A stretch of 64,000 nucleotides of DNA from Caldicellulosiruptor acetigenus. GTDB lineage: Bacteria; Bacillota; Thermoanaerobacteria; Caldicellulosiruptorales; Caldicellulosiruptoraceae. The stretch is taken from assembly GCF_026914305.1 (NCBI RefSeq), contig NZ_CP113866.1:876183-940182 (forward strand), given 5' to 3'. The translations under genes and the position numbers were made by a program. This document shows positions 1-9,262 of this stretch, in pieces (position 1 is the stretch's first letter; each line of letters opens with the position of its first letter). Under the pieces are notes generated by a model, which did not search any database, was not told where the DNA came from, and was given only the letters and a program-made list of their open reading frames with translations.

Positions 1-134
1 ACCTTGCTATCAGTGGTGGAAGCGACTTTCACGGGGAAAACAAACCAGAGATTTGTATAGGAGTTGGAAAGGGAAATTTAAAGATAGATGATGAAATTTT
101 CTACATGTTAGAAAGCAGGGTACTCAAACCATGA
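1..134 (+). CDS. PHP-domain phosphoesterase, C-terminal end (partial)
   Basis: The first 134 bases read in one frame (from base 3) and encode the last 43 residues of a protein that begins outside the window. The peptide contains SGGSDFHGENKP, which matches the last metal-binding segment (SDxH) of PHP-family phosphoesterases of the TrpH/YciV type. Those enzymes act on nucleotides or short RNA and DNA ends. The stop codon overlaps the ATG of comEC by four bases (ATGA), so the two genes are probably translationally coupled. The family call rests on this tail alone. Confidence 0.7.
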   Translation, partial: LAISGGSDFHGENKPEICIGVGKGNLKIDDEIFYMLESRVLKP

Positions 135-2389
135 CAAGAAAGGCGTTATTTGTTGCCGGTTTTATGATGATAGGAATTGTTCTGGGCAGAAATATAAAAG
201 AAATTGAGGCACTTGTATTTTGCCTTTTGCTAATTTTAGGAGTGTTTTGCGCAGCCTACTATTTTCTTCCTCAGTACTTTAAAAAAGAAAAACTTTTGTT
301 TATTTTAGGTTTTCTTTTTCTCACGCTGCAGCTTTTCAGGACTTATTACATTTTCAATATCCTTGAGCCTCAAAAAAATCTGGATGGGAAACATGTTTAT
401 ATTGTTGGCAATATCTGCTCATTTCCCGAGATAAGCGATAAAAAGACTTCCTTTTACCTTAAAACAAAGCTAAATTCAAAGGCTGTTGCTATTAGAGTCA
501 CAACAGAGTCTAAAAAAAGTATTTTTTATGGAGATACTGTAAAAGTTTCTGGAAAACTTAAAATTCCAAAAGGAAAGACAAACAGATTTGGATTTGACTA
601 CAGAGAATATTTGAAAGGCAAAGGTGCTATTTATACACTTTACTCAAAAGATGTAGAGGTTATTTCTCAAGGCAAAAATGTTCTCAGTCTTCTCAATAGA
701 TTTTCTGCAATGCTAAATAATCTCATAGATAGGTCTTTTAAAAATGATATATCTTCACTTTTGAAAGGTCTAATTCTTGGCAACAAATCCACAATTCCAG
801 ATGATGTGTACAAAGATTTTCAGCGAAGCGGACTTGCTCACCTTCTTGCGGTCTCTGGTGGAAATGTAGGAGTGCTTTGCGCTTTTGTTGAAATTTTGTT
901 CAGAAGAATATTAAAGGTTTATGGTAAGGGAGTGAACTTTTTAATAATAGGTGTCATAATTGTTTTTGCTATCGTCACAGGTATGTCGGCATCTGTTGTT
1001 AGAGCTTCGATTATGGCGGCAATCTTCTATACTGGAAGGATTATTTACAGAAATCCTGATACCCTCAACAGCTTGGCAGTATCAAGCGCTTTGATGCTGC
1101 TTGTAAATCCGCTTTTTCTTTTTGACATTGGGTTTCAGCTGTCTTTTTTGAGTGTTCTTTCAATAATTCTGTTTTATAAACGGATATATGAGTATTTTGC
1201 GAAGTTAAAGATACCAAGAGGTGTATCTTCACTTATTGCAGTTTCAATCTCTGCTCAAATTTTAATATTGCCATTGATGGCTTATTATTTTTCTGAGGTC
1301 TCAGTTATTTCTTTCTTGACAAATATAGTTGCTGTGCCAGTTGCAGGTGCTGTTGTGCCGGCTGGACTGATGTATTGTCTATTTTTGGTTTTCAATGCGA
1401 ATGTACTACCACTTAAATGGTTTTTAGAAATCTGTGTGAAAATGCTAATGTACCTTTCAAAATTATCTCATGTAGGGTTTTCGCATGTGAAATTCATTTT
1501 ATGGGATGAGAAGCTAATATTTTGTTACTATCTTGTTGTAGCTTATTTAATTTTTAAAAGCTTTATGAGCAGGCAACTAAAATATGTGATTTATTTGAGC
1601 ATTGGTGGGTTACTTGTAGCATTCATTTTCCAGATGCTCCTAAATTACAATAGGCTCATCATAAACGTAATAGATGTAGGACAGGGAGACAGTACCCTTA
1701 TTACATACAAAGGGTTTTCAATGCTGATTGATACAGGACCTGAATATGAAGATTTTAGCAGCTTGAAAAGAGTTGTTCTTCCGTATATACTCAAAAGAGG
1801 AGTAGCAAAACTTGATATTCTGGTCTTGACACACAAGCACAGTGACCATATTGGAGACTTTGATTATCTGCTCGATGAGATGAAAGTTGACAGGATTGTA
1901 ACATCAAAAGAAGTCTATCTTGAAAATGCTCAAAAGCTCAAAGAACAAAAGGTTGTGTTAGTAGACAACTTGAAAGTTTATCGCTACAAGGATTTAAAAG
2001 CCTATTTTATCCCACCTGTAGAAGAAGATGAAAATAATTCTGTGGTTGTAAAGCTTACATTTGGCAATTTTTCTATGCTTTTTACAGGTGATGCTTCGTA
2101 TGAGTCTGAAAAGGAATATGTAAAGAAATATAACTTGCATGCAATAATCTTAAAAGTAGGGCACCATGGAAGCAGCACAGCAACATCTGAAGAGTTTTTG
2201 GAAAATGTAAAGCCGAAAGTTGCAGTAATTTCAGTAGGGAAAGACAACATCTTTGGGCATCCTTCGAATGAGGTCTTGCAAAGACTCAAAGACAGGAATA
2301 TTAAGGTGTATAGAACAGATTTAAATGGAACCATAGACATAGTGGTTGACAAAAATAAGGTGATGATAAACCCGTATATTGTGAGGTGA
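131..2389 (+). CDS. comEC: ComEC/Rec2 DNA-uptake channel
   Basis: 752 residues, the full length for ComEC, the inner-membrane channel that brings single-stranded DNA into competent cells. Several hydrophobic N-terminal segments come first, then a soluble OB-like region, then the multi-spanning competence domain (about residues 200-510, including the conserved SGLAHLLAVSGGNVG stretch). The C-terminal part is a metallo-beta-lactamase-fold domain with DVGQGDS, THKHSDH near residue 567 and VGHHGSS, the metal-binding motifs expected of the proposed ComEC nuclease domain. It overlaps the upstream PHP gene and is followed after 10 bases by holA, a common neighbour of comEC in Firmicutes. A type IV pilus operon and a ComFB gene lie later in the window. 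Confidence 0.96.
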   Translation: MTRKALFVAGFMMIGIVLGRNIKEIEALVFCLLLILGVFCAAYYFLPQYFKKEKLLFILGFLFLTLQLFRTYYIFNILEPQKNLDGKHVYIVGNICSFPEISDKKTSFYLKTKLNSKAVAIRVTTESKKSIFYGDTVKVSGKLKIPKGKTNRFGFDYREYLKGKGAIYTLYSKDVEVISQGKNVLSLLNRFSAMLNNLIDRSFKNDISSLLKGLILGNKSTIPDDVYKDFQRSGLAHLLAVSGGNVGVLCAFVEILFRRILKVYGKGVNFLIIGVIIVFAIVTGMSASVVRASIMAAIFYTGRIIYRNPDTLNSLAVSSALMLLVNPLFLFDIGFQLSFLSVLSIILFYKRIYEYFAKLKIPRGVSSLIAVSISAQILILPLMAYYFSEVSVISFLTNIVAVPVAGAVVPAGLMYCLFLVFNANVLPLKWFLEICVKMLMYLSKLSHVGFSHVKFILWDEKLIFCYYLVVAYLIFKSFMSRQLKYVIYLSIGGLLVAFIFQMLLNYNRLIINVIDVGQGDSTLITYKGFSMLIDTGPEYEDFSSLKRVVLPYILKRGVAKLDILVLTHKHSDHIGDFDYLLDEMKVDRIVTSKEVYLENAQKLKEQKVVLVDNLKVYRYKDLKAYFIPPVEEDENNSVVVKLTFGNFSMLFTGDASYESEKEYVKKYNLHAIILKVGHHGSSTATSEEFLENVKPKVAVISVGKDNIFGHPSNEVLQRLKDRNIKVYRTDLNGTIDIVVDKNKVMINPYIVR

Positions 2390-2399
2390 AGTAGTTAAC

Positions 2400-3407
2400 A
2401 TGGCTGAAAAATCAAAAGAGATTATAAAAGAGTTAAATTCTCAGCTTTTGAAAAAAGATTTCAAGAGGATATACCTTTTTTATGGTCAGGAAATATTTTT
2501 GATTGACGAATATACGAGGCGCTTTAGCCATGCCATCGTGGGTGGGAATTTGAACAACATAGTAAGGTTTGACGGTGAGACTGCAAATTATAACGATATA
2601 ATAAACGAAATGTTTTCAATATCTTTTGATTTAGAGCCAAGAGTGCTAATCTTCAAAAACTTTTTCAAATATGCATCTACAAACTCCAGCCTTAATCTTT
2701 CTGCCATCATAGATAATCTCAAGAATTTTAAAAGTGACAGTACTTATATAATCTTCAAAGAATACGAAGCAAAAGAAAACAAGTTGTTTTCCGCCCTCAA
2801 ACAAATAGCATTTTCTGCAGAACTTGTGCAGCCGTCCATGCCCGATTTAGTAAAGTGGGTTCAAAATGTAATGTCAAAAGAAGGGAAAGCAATCTCTGAA
2901 AATATGGCACAGGAGATTATTCTTCATTACAACAAGGACATGATGCTTATTTACAACTATTTACAAGTTCTCATTTCATATCTTGGCAAAAGAAGCAAGG
3001 TTACGCATGATGATATATTAAAGACCTTGACCGACAACCCACAAGACCATATATTCCAGATGCTTGATGCTTTTGCGACAAAGGATTTGGAAAGTGGGTA
3101 TAAATATCTGAGAGAGCTGTATCAGCTCAAAACAAGTGTCAGCAAGATTTTGGCTTTGATTTTGCGACATTTTAAAATACTTGGGATGCTAAAAGAGATG
3201 CAGGAGACAAACAAAAAACAGATTGCAAAACAGCTTGGCATTCTTGAGTTCTTTGTTGACAAGTACAAAAAACAGGCAGAAACCTTTACCCTTGATAAAA
3301 TAAAAACTATAATTCAAAAGACCATAGAATACGAGTACATGATAAAAAGAGGGCAAATTGATGATGAGACAGCGCTTGAAATGCTTTTGTATCAAATTGT
3401 AAAATAA
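2400..3407 (+). CDS. holA: DNA polymerase III delta subunit
   Basis: 335 residues, the normal length for HolA, the clamp-loader subunit that opens the beta sliding clamp. The N-terminal segment IYLFYGQEIFLIDEY matches the start of delta-subunit domain I, and the downstream helical region resembles clamp-loader domain III. The ATG lies 10 bases after the comEC stop, so it is cotranscribed with comEC. A bidirectional hairpin follows immediately. The order comEC-holA facing rpsT is conserved in many Firmicutes, which supports the call beyond the weak sequence motifs of this family. Confidence 0.93.
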   Translation: MAEKSKEIIKELNSQLLKKDFKRIYLFYGQEIFLIDEYTRRFSHAIVGGNLNNIVRFDGETANYNDIINEMFSISFDLEPRVLIFKNFFKYASTNSSLNLSAIIDNLKNFKSDSTYIIFKEYEAKENKLFSALKQIAFSAELVQPSMPDLVKWVQNVMSKEGKAISENMAQEIILHYNKDMMLIYNYLQVLISYLGKRSKVTHDDILKTLTDNPQDHIFQMLDAFATKDLESGYKYLRELYQLKTSVSKILALILRHFKILGMLKEMQETNKKQIAKQLGILEFFVDKYKKQAETFTLDKIKTIIQKTIEYEYMIKRGQIDDETALEMLLYQIVK

Positions 3408-3412
3408 AATAC

Positions 3413-3454
3413 AAAAAGGCTATCCATTTGAAAGTGACTGGACAGCCCTTTTTT
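3413..3454. terminator. Bidirectional intrinsic terminator between holA and rpsT
   Basis: Inverted repeat AAAAAGGCTATCC / GGACAGCCCTTTTTT around a 14-base loop, with one internal mismatch. A run of T follows on the plus strand and, because of the A run on the left, on the minus strand too. It sits between convergent genes and can serve both. Confidence 0.85.
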
Positions 3455-3455
3455 A

Positions 3456-3755
3456 TTATTGAGCTTTTGATTCTGGCTGTGGCGAAGACAGAGCAGCATA
3501 CTTGTTGATGAGCTTCATAAGTCTTGATTTCTTTCTTGAAGCATTGTTCTTATGAATTACGCCTTTTGCAGCTGTTTGGTCAATGAGCTTTGCAGCTTTT
3601 GAGTAAAGTTCCTTTGCCTTTTCGATGTCACCGCTAAGCAGTGCTTTTTTGACCTCTTTTATAGCTTTTTTCATTTTAAACTTTTGAATCTTATTTTCAA
3701 TAGTTCTACGTCTTATAACCTTTATCTTCTTTTTAGCAGACTTTGTGTTTGCCAA
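3456..3755 (-). CDS. rpsT: 30S ribosomal protein S20
   Basis: 99 residues, very basic, beginning MANTKSAKKKIKVIRRRT, the recognisable N terminus of S20, which binds 16S rRNA during 30S assembly. The start is a TTG at 3753-3755, with the strong Shine-Dalgarno GGAGGTG a few bases upstream; no ATG fits the conserved N terminus. A TTG start is notable because E. coli rpsT also uses a UUG start, which there matters for autoregulation. A monocistronic arrangement is likely, with a promoter at 3794-3822 and the terminator shared with holA. Confidence 0.97.
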   Translation of the reverse strand: MANTKSAKKKIKVIRRRTIENKIQKFKMKKAIKEVKKALLSGDIEKAKELYSKAAKLIDQTAAKGVIHKNNASRKKSRLMKLINKYAALSSPQPESKAQ

Positions 3756-3793
3756 AACTTTTCACCTCCACTCAAAATTTAAGACTAATTGCT

Positions 3794-3822
3794 ATTTTAT
3801 CACGACAAAAGCAAAATTGCAA
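3794..3822 (-). promoter_or_regulatory. Promoter of rpsT
   Basis: Read on the minus strand: TTGCAA (3817-3822), a 17-base spacer, then TAAAAT (3794-3799) preceded by TG one base away (extended -10). It lies about 40 bases upstream of the rpsT start. Read by eye. Confidence 0.6.
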
Positions 3823-3847
3823 CAACTCAAAGTGGCAAATAAAATAA

Positions 3848-3876
3848 AGCAAAAGGCAAGGTTTTTGCCTTGCCTC
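3848..3876 (-). terminator. Intrinsic terminator of ldh
   Basis: On the minus strand, AGGCAAGG / CCTTGCCT with a short A-rich loop, followed by TTTTGCTTTATTTTA. It starts just after the ldh stop codon. Confidence 0.8.
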
Positions 3877-3877
3877 A

Positions 3878-4822
3878 TTATAATTTTAAAGACTCTATTA
3901 CACTTTTTATTATCTGAGCAGAGTTTTTGAGCTTTTCTTTTTCCTCATCTGTCAGAGGAATATCAAATACTTTTACAACTCCGCTTTTATTGACAATCGC
4001 AGGAAGTGAAATTGCAACATCTTTTACACCATATACATCATCAACTATTGATGAGACAGGCAGTATAGAATTTTCATCTCTGATTATAGCTTCAACAATT
4101 CTTCTAACAGCCAATGCAATGGCGTAATATGTTGCTCCTTTTCTTTCAATTATTTCATATGCAGCATTCTTTACTTTGTTGAAAATTTCCTCTTTTACTT
4201 CAGGTGAGCAGTTTTTCCCGCACAAAAGACATTCTTGCATAAAATTCACGCCACCTATGTTTGTAAGCGACCATGCAGCAATTTCACTGTCTCCATGTTC
4301 GCCCAAGATATATGCATGAACATTTCTCACGTCAACCTGGCAATGCTGTGCCAAGAGGTATCTGAATTGCGATGAGTCTAAGACTGTTCCAGAACCTATA
4401 ACCTGATTTTTTGGCAGGCCTGAAACTTTATACATTACATACGTGAGAACATCAACAGGGTTAGTGACCATTAAAAGTATTGCATCTTGCGTATATTTGA
4501 TAATATTTTCAACTATCGACTTTGTAATCTGTGCATTTTTATGAGTAAGGTCAAGCCTTGTTTCGCCAGGCTTTTGGTTAGCACCAGCAGTGATTATTAT
4601 TATATCAGCATCTTTACAATCCTCATAGTCACCTGCCCATATCTTGACGGGTTTTACAAAGGATATTCCGTGATTTAAATCCATCGCTTCACCTTCAGCT
4701 TTTGCACGGTTTACGTCAATCAGAACAAGTTCTGTTGCAAGCCCAGCATCTACAAGAGCAAAAGCAGTTGATGCACCCACAAAGCCTGTTCCAATTATCA
4801 CAATTTTACCCGGTTTTCTCAT
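3878..4822 (-). CDS. ldh: L-lactate dehydrogenase
   Basis: 314 residues, the standard length for the NAD-dependent enzyme that reduces pyruvate to L-lactate and regenerates NAD+ during fermentation. The N-terminal Rossmann motif IGTGFVGAS and an acidic residue ending strand 2 (LVLIDV) indicate NAD binding. [10 protein letters not shown] and LGEHGDSE, carrying the catalytic histidine, are typical of L-LDH rather than malate dehydrogenase. The Shine-Dalgarno GGAGG lies 9 bases before ATG 4820-4822. It is monocistronic, with its own terminator. A malate dehydrogenase alternative is less likely because of the EHGDSE context and overall similarity. Confidence 0.96.
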   Translation of the reverse strand: MRKPGKIVIIGTGFVGASTAFALVDAGLATELVLIDVNRAKAEGEAMDLNHGISFVKPVKIWAGDYEDCKDADIIIITAGANQKPGETRLDLTHKNAQITKSIVENIIKYTQDAILLMVTNPVDVLTYVMYKVSGLPKNQVIGSGTVLDSSQFRYLLAQHCQVDVRNVHAYILGEHGDSEIAAWSLTNIGGVNFMQECLLCGKNCSPEVKEEIFNKVKNAAYEIIERKGATYYAIALAVRRIVEAIIRDENSILPVSSIVDDVYGVKDVAISLPAIVNKSGVVKVFDIPLTDEEKEKLKNSAQIIKSVIESLKL

Positions 4823-5068
4823 AAAATTTTTCCTCCCAAGCCCATTTGTTTTCTATCATAATTTTACCCTCAAAAGGATAGTTCAAAACACACAAAAATT
4901 TTTATGCCGCTTAAGAGTATAAATATTAATGAACCAAAATGTACTAAAATGAAAACTTTAAGATATTATCCTTCATTTTGAGCAATACAGCAGCCGGAAA
5001 TTTAAGAAAAACTTTAATAAGTATAAACAGATACATGCATACAATTCAAACGATTGACAAAAAATTGA

Positions 5069-5083
5069 TATTTTCAGAAAATT
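5069..5083 (+). promoter_or_regulatory. CodY-like operator upstream of opp operon
   Basis: The 15-mer TATTTTCAGAAAATT matches the CodY consensus AATTTTCWGAAAATT at 14 of 15 positions. It ends 17 bases upstream of the -35 hexamer of the opp promoter. CodY represses peptide and amino-acid uptake genes in bacilli and clostridia when branched-chain amino acids and GTP are plentiful, so the target makes sense. Whether this genome encodes CodY cannot be seen here. Confidence 0.55.
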
Positions 5084-5100
5084 AAACGCACACAAATGTA

Positions 5101-5129
5101 TTGATTATGCAAGCACATAGTGCTATAAT
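5101..5129 (+). promoter_or_regulatory. Promoter of opp operon
   Basis: TTGATT (5101-5106), 17-base spacer, TATAAT (5124-5129). The hexamers and spacing fit the housekeeping sigma factor. It leaves a leader of about 100 bases before oppB. Confidence 0.7.
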
Positions 5130-5232
5130 TATCAACGAGAATTTTGAAATAAATAATTTTATAAATATTCAAACAATTGCATAAATGTGCATTGGTTGTT
5201 TAACAAATTAATTACCAAAGGAGAGATTACGC

Positions 5233-6153
5233 GTGGCAAGATACATACTCAAAAGGATAGTGTGGTCCATTGTATCATTATTCGTTATAATTACTGTTAC
5301 ATTTTTTCTAATGAGAATGATACCTGGTGGTCCGTTCACCGGAGAAAAGACTTTGCCTGAGCAGATTTTGCAAAACCTAAACGAAAAATATGGACTTAAC
5401 AAACCGCTTGCAGTCCAGTACGTTAAGTATTTAAATAGCCTTTTGCACGGTGATTTGGGAATTTCAATGAGAAATCAGGGCAGAACTGTCAATGAAATTA
5501 TCGCAGAGACATTTCCAGTCTCTGCAAAGGTGGGGATTTTAGCTATAATCTTAAGCCTTTTGATAGGGATACCTCTTGGTATTTGGTCAGCTGTGCATCA
5601 GGGAAAGTGGCAAGATAACTTGTCTATGGTGATAGCCACAATTTTCATTACAATACCTGGATTTGTGCTTGCGGTAATTTTGATGTATATCTTTGGTGTA
5701 AAGCTGCAACTTGTACCTATTATGGGGTTAGATGAACCAAGAAGTTATATTCTCCCGGTTGTGACGCTGGCAGCTTATCCAATATCCTTTATTGCAAGGC
5801 TTATTCGAAGCAGTATGCTTGAAAGTTTATCACAGGACTATATAAGAACTGCACGAGCGAAAGGACTTTCAGATTTCATAGTCATATACAAACATGCGCT
5901 GAAAAACTCTTTGATTCCTGTTGTAACGTACTTAGGACCTTTAATTGCTGGAATACTCACTGGTAGTTTTGTGGTTGAAAAGATTTTCTCAATCCCAGGA
6001 ATGGGAAGGTTCTATGTTGATAGTATATCAAACAGGGACTATTCACTTGTGATGGGAACCACAATATTTTATGCAGCATTTTTGATATTTATGAACCTAA
6101 TTGTTGACATTATCTATGTATTTATAGACCCGCGTATAAAACTTGAGGACTGA
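5233..6153 (+). CDS. oppB: Oligopeptide ABC transporter permease OppB
   Basis: 306 residues with six apparent membrane segments. The N terminus MARYILKRIVWSIVSLF and the binding-protein-dependent permease (EAA) loop around RTARAKGLSDFIVIYKHALKN are hallmarks of the OppB/DppB family. It forms half of the membrane channel with OppC. The start is GTG 5233, after the Shine-Dalgarno AAAGGAGAG. It is the first gene of oppBCDFA. Peptide versus nickel or sugar specificity cannot be settled from the permease, but the binding protein at the operon end is of the peptide type. Confidence 0.93.
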   Translation: MARYILKRIVWSIVSLFVIITVTFFLMRMIPGGPFTGEKTLPEQILQNLNEKYGLNKPLAVQYVKYLNSLLHGDLGISMRNQGRTVNEIIAETFPVSAKVGILAIILSLLIGIPLGIWSAVHQGKWQDNLSMVIATIFITIPGFVLAVILMYIFGVKLQLVPIMGLDEPRSYILPVVTLAAYPISFIARLIRSSMLESLSQDYIRTARAKGLSDFIVIYKHALKNSLIPVVTYLGPLIAGILTGSFVVEKIFSIPGMGRFYVDSISNRDYSLVMGTTIFYAAFLIFMNLIVDIIYVFIDPRIKLED

Positions 6154-6175
6154 TTTTAAGGGGGAAAAGAAGATA

Positions 6176-7153
6176 ATGGAGAATATATCAAAAGAACTAT
6201 TTGTACCAGTTCCGAAAGAGGAGAGGCAGCAAGAGACAATTGTCAGGCCAAGCATGAGCTACTGGCAGGATGCATGGAGAAGACTTAAAGCTAATAAAGT
6301 AGCAATGGCATCAATGTGGACAATAGTGTTTTTTATATTGCTTGCCATAATTGGTCCAATAGTTATGCCATACAAATATGATCAGCAGATTAGAGGGCAT
6401 GAAGCACTGCCACCGTCACTTACTCATTTATTTGGAACTGATGAGCTTGGTAGAGATTTGTTTGTAAGATGCTTGTATGGTATGAGAATCTCTCTTTCCA
6501 TAGGAATTGTTGCAACAATTATAAATATTGTGATTGGTGTTTTATATGGGGGCATCTCGGGGTATATAGGTGGCAGAGTTGACAACATAATGATGAGAAT
6601 AGTTGATATCCTGTACAGTATACCTTTGATGATTTACGTTATTCTTCTTTCAGTATCGCTAAAGCCTGCTTTGGAAGAGCTTTTCGATAGATATTCATTT
6701 TTAAGCGGACTTCAGACAGTGGGTGCACCACTTGTTTGTATATACATTGCATTGGGACTTACTTACTGGATTTCGATGGCGAGGATTGTGCGTGGCGAGA
6801 TATTGAGCTTGAAACAGCAAGAGTATGTTACAGCGGCAAAGACAATTGGTGCAAGTGGTTGGAGGATTTTGCTCAGGCACCTGATTCCAAACAGCATGGG
6901 GTCAATTATAGTCACTGCTACATTGCAAATTCCAAGCGCTATTTTTACTGAGTCTTTCTTGAGCTTTATTGGTCTTGGTGTTGACGCACCTGTTCCATCG
7001 CTTGGTTCTTTAGCATCAGACGGTGTTAACGGGTTTATATCGTACCCTTATAGACTATTTTTCCCATCACTTTTGTTGTGTTTGATAATACTTGCATTCA
7101 ACTTGTTTGGGGATGGGCTCAGAGATGCACTTGATCCACGAATGAGAAAGTAA
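6176..7153 (+). CDS. oppC: Oligopeptide ABC transporter permease OppC
   Basis: 325 residues from ATG 6176, chosen because AAGGGGGAAA lies just upstream; a longer frame from 6143 would overlap oppB and lacks a ribosome site. It has a cytoplasmic N-terminal tail, the OppC_N segment (SYWQDAWRRLKANKVAM), then HLFGTDELGRDLFVR and six membrane segments. The EAA loop is YVTAAKTIGASGWRILLRHLIPN, slightly over the usual core, and contacts the ATPases. It pairs with OppB to form the inner-membrane pore. Confidence 0.93.
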   Translation: MENISKELFVPVPKEERQQETIVRPSMSYWQDAWRRLKANKVAMASMWTIVFFILLAIIGPIVMPYKYDQQIRGHEALPPSLTHLFGTDELGRDLFVRCLYGMRISLSIGIVATIINIVIGVLYGGISGYIGGRVDNIMMRIVDILYSIPLMIYVILLSVSLKPALEELFDRYSFLSGLQTVGAPLVCIYIALGLTYWISMARIVRGEILSLKQQEYVTAAKTIGASGWRILLRHLIPNSMGSIIVTATLQIPSAIFTESFLSFIGLGVDAPVPSLGSLASDGVNGFISYPYRLFFPSLLLCLIILAFNLFGDGLRDALDPRMRK

Positions 7154-7195
7154 CTTTTTTAAAACATAATTTTCCAGAATTTGAGGTGAAAAGAG

Positions 7196-8212
7196 TTGGC
7201 TGAAAAATTGTTAGAAGTAAAGAATTTGAAAACGTCATTTTTTACTCATATTGGAGAGGTAAAGGCAGTAAACGATGTTTCGTTTGATGTATATGAAGGA
7301 CAGACTGTGGGTATTGTAGGCGAATCTGGAAGTGGTAAAAGTGTGACTTCAATGTCCATCATGAGACTTATTGCACCGCCTGGAAAAATAGTTGACGGTC
7401 AGATAATATTTGAAGGTAAGGACTTACTTAAACTTTCTGAGAAAGAGATGAGAGACATAAGAGGAAACAAAATCAGTATGATATTTCAGGACCCGATGAC
7501 CTCTTTAAACCCTGTTTTTACAATCGGAAATCAGTTAATAGAGGCGATAAAGATACACAACAAAGTTTCAACAGCTCAGGCTAAAAAAAGAGCGGTTGAA
7601 ATGTTAAAGCTTGTTGGTATTCCAAGTCCTGAGCGAAGACTTTCACAGTACCCGCACGAGTTTTCGGGTGGTATGCGCCAGAGAGTTATGATAGCGATGG
7701 CTCTTTCGTGCAACCCCAAGCTTTTAATTGCAGATGAGCCAACAACTGCACTTGACGTTACCATCCAGGCTCAGATATTGGACCTTTTGAAAAAACTTCA
7801 ACAGCAGCTTAAGATGTCAATTATACTTATTACTCATGACCTTGGTGTTGTGGCAGACATATGCCAAAAGGTAATTGTAATGTACGGTGGAATTATTGTT
7901 GAGGAAGGAACTGTTGATGATATATTTTACAACCCCAAGCATCCGTACACATGGGGGCTTTTGAGGTCTGTGCCAAAGATGCATTTAGGTCTTAAGAAAA
8001 GGCTTGTGCCGATTGAAGGCCAGCCACCAGACCTTCTAAAACCGCCGAAAGGATGTCCGTTTGCGCCAAGGTGTGAATATGCAATGAGAGTGTGCTTGGA
8101 AGTAAGACCACCACTTTTCGAAGTTGGGGATGGCCATAGGTCAAGGTGCTGGCTGAATCACCAGTATGCTCCACAGAGCTTGCTGGAAAAGGCAAAAGCA
8201 GCAAACGAATAA
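7196..8212 (+). CDS. oppD: Oligopeptide ABC transporter ATPase OppD
   Basis: 338 residues, start TTG 7196 after the Shine-Dalgarno GAGGTG. Walker A is GESGSGKS, the signature is SGGMRQR, and Walker B ends in [12 protein letters not shown]. The C-terminal oligopeptide-transporter motif (about residues 240-325) carries four cysteines in [14 protein letters not shown] and the following SRCW, the usual OppD/OppF tail that can hold an iron-sulfur cluster or metal. It powers import together with OppF. Confidence 0.95.
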   Translation: MAEKLLEVKNLKTSFFTHIGEVKAVNDVSFDVYEGQTVGIVGESGSGKSVTSMSIMRLIAPPGKIVDGQIIFEGKDLLKLSEKEMRDIRGNKISMIFQDPMTSLNPVFTIGNQLIEAIKIHNKVSTAQAKKRAVEMLKLVGIPSPERRLSQYPHEFSGGMRQRVMIAMALSCNPKLLIADEPTTALDVTIQAQILDLLKKLQQQLKMSIILITHDLGVVADICQKVIVMYGGIIVEEGTVDDIFYNPKHPYTWGLLRSVPKMHLGLKKRLVPIEGQPPDLLKPPKGCPFAPRCEYAMRVCLEVRPPLFEVGDGHRSRCWLNHQYAPQSLLEKAKAANE

Positions 8213-8244
8213 GTAAGTTGCAATTCAAGAGGCAGGTGGAAAAG

Positions 8245-9210
8245 TTGAATGAGGTTTTGATTGAAGTAAAAAATCTAAAAAAGTATTTTCCAGTAAAGAT
8301 GGGACTGGGGAAAAAAGCATATATAAAAGCGGTAGATAGCGTGAGCTTTTTCATAAAAAAGGGTGAGACGCTGGGACTTGTTGGTGAAAGCGGCTGTGGC
8401 AAGTCTACAACGGGAAGAACCATCATAAGGCTTTATGAACCAACAAGCGGGCAGATTATTTTCAAAGGAGAAGATATAACAAAAAAGGACATGCTTCCTT
8501 ATAGAAAATCAATGCAGATGATTTTCCAGGACCCGTATGCTTCACTCAATCCAAGAATGACAGTTGGTGATATAATAGGCGAGCCGCTCGAGATACACAA
8601 CATTGCAAAGGGCAACGAAAAAAAAGAAAGAGTTCAAGAACTTTTAAGACTTGTAGGACTCAGCAGCGAACATGCAAACAGGTATCCACACGAGTTTTCT
8701 GGAGGACAGAGACAGCGAATTGGAATTGCAAGGGCTTTAGCGGTTGAACCTGAATTTATCATCTGCGACGAGCCAATTTCAGCACTTGATGTTTCAATCC
8801 AGGCTCAGATTGTTAATATGCTTGAAGATTTGCAGCAGCAGCTGGGACTTACCTACCTTTTCATTGCTCATGACCTTTCGATGGTAAAACATATAAGCAG
8901 CAGGGTAGGTGTAATGTATTTAGGAAAGCTTGTGGAACTTGCAGAAAGTAACGAGCTTTACAGCAATCCTTTGCATCCATATACACAGGCACTGCTTTCT
9001 GCAATACCAATACCTGACCCGAAAATTTCTAAGGAGAGAACAAGGATTATATTGGAGGGAGATGTTCCAAGCCCTCTAAATCCTCCAAGTGGTTGCAGGT
9101 TTAGAACAAGATGCAGGTATGCGTTTGACAGGTGCAAAGAGGAAGAGCCAGTACTTAAGGATGTAGGTTCTGGTCATTACGTAGCCTGCCATTTGATGGA
9201 CAGAAAATAA
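8245..9210 (+). CDS. oppF: Oligopeptide ABC transporter ATPase OppF
   Basis: 321 residues from TTG 8245, preceded at five bases by AGGTGG. I chose this start over an in-frame ATG at 8146 because that one would overlap oppD by 67 bases and add a non-conserved leader. Walker A is GESGCGKST, the signature is SGGQRQR, and Walker B is [12 protein letters not shown]. The C-terminal cysteine-containing oligopeptide motif ([16 protein letters not shown]) is present. It heterodimerises with OppD. Confidence 0.94.
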   Translation: MNEVLIEVKNLKKYFPVKMGLGKKAYIKAVDSVSFFIKKGETLGLVGESGCGKSTTGRTIIRLYEPTSGQIIFKGEDITKKDMLPYRKSMQMIFQDPYASLNPRMTVGDIIGEPLEIHNIAKGNEKKERVQELLRLVGLSSEHANRYPHEFSGGQRQRIGIARALAVEPEFIICDEPISALDVSIQAQIVNMLEDLQQQLGLTYLFIAHDLSMVKHISSRVGVMYLGKLVELAESNELYSNPLHPYTQALLSAIPIPDPKISKERTRIILEGDVPSPLNPPSGCRFRTRCRYAFDRCKEEEPVLKDVGSGHYVACHLMDRK

Positions 9211-9262
9211 GGCAGGCTGCGTAAAGATATATAAAAAATTTTATGTGAGGAGGAGAGTGTGT

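Larger units (their letters stand above)
4823..5232. other. 410-base divergent intergenic region between ldh and oppB
   Basis: A very AT-rich region with no credible ORF. It contains, from left to right, the ldh leader (a weak TTGAAC-N17-AATTAT promoter candidate on the minus strand plus its Shine-Dalgarno site), about 150 bases in which I see nothing convincing, a CodY-like box at 5069-5083, a good promoter at 5101-5129 and the oppB leader. Confidence 0.7.

Noticed and set aside
2002-2352. 116-residue minus-strand ORF inside comEC
   Set aside because: It mirrors the comEC frame, has no ribosome site and the composition of an antisense shadow.
5196-5206. Palindrome TTGTTTAACAA near oppB, considered as a Rex-type redox operator
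   Set aside because: It lacks the spaced TTGTKAA-N4-TTMACAA layout and sits in the oppB leader, not at ldh. A short AT palindrome is expected by chance here.
8146-8244. Upstream extension of oppF from ATG 8146
   Set aside because: It would overlap oppD by 67 bases, has no ribosome site and adds residues not typical of OppF. TTG 8245 has AGGTGG at good spacing.
7992-8426. 144-residue minus-strand ORF across the oppD/oppF junction
   Set aside because: Both strands cannot be coding under such conserved OppD/OppF motifs; no ribosome site was seen.
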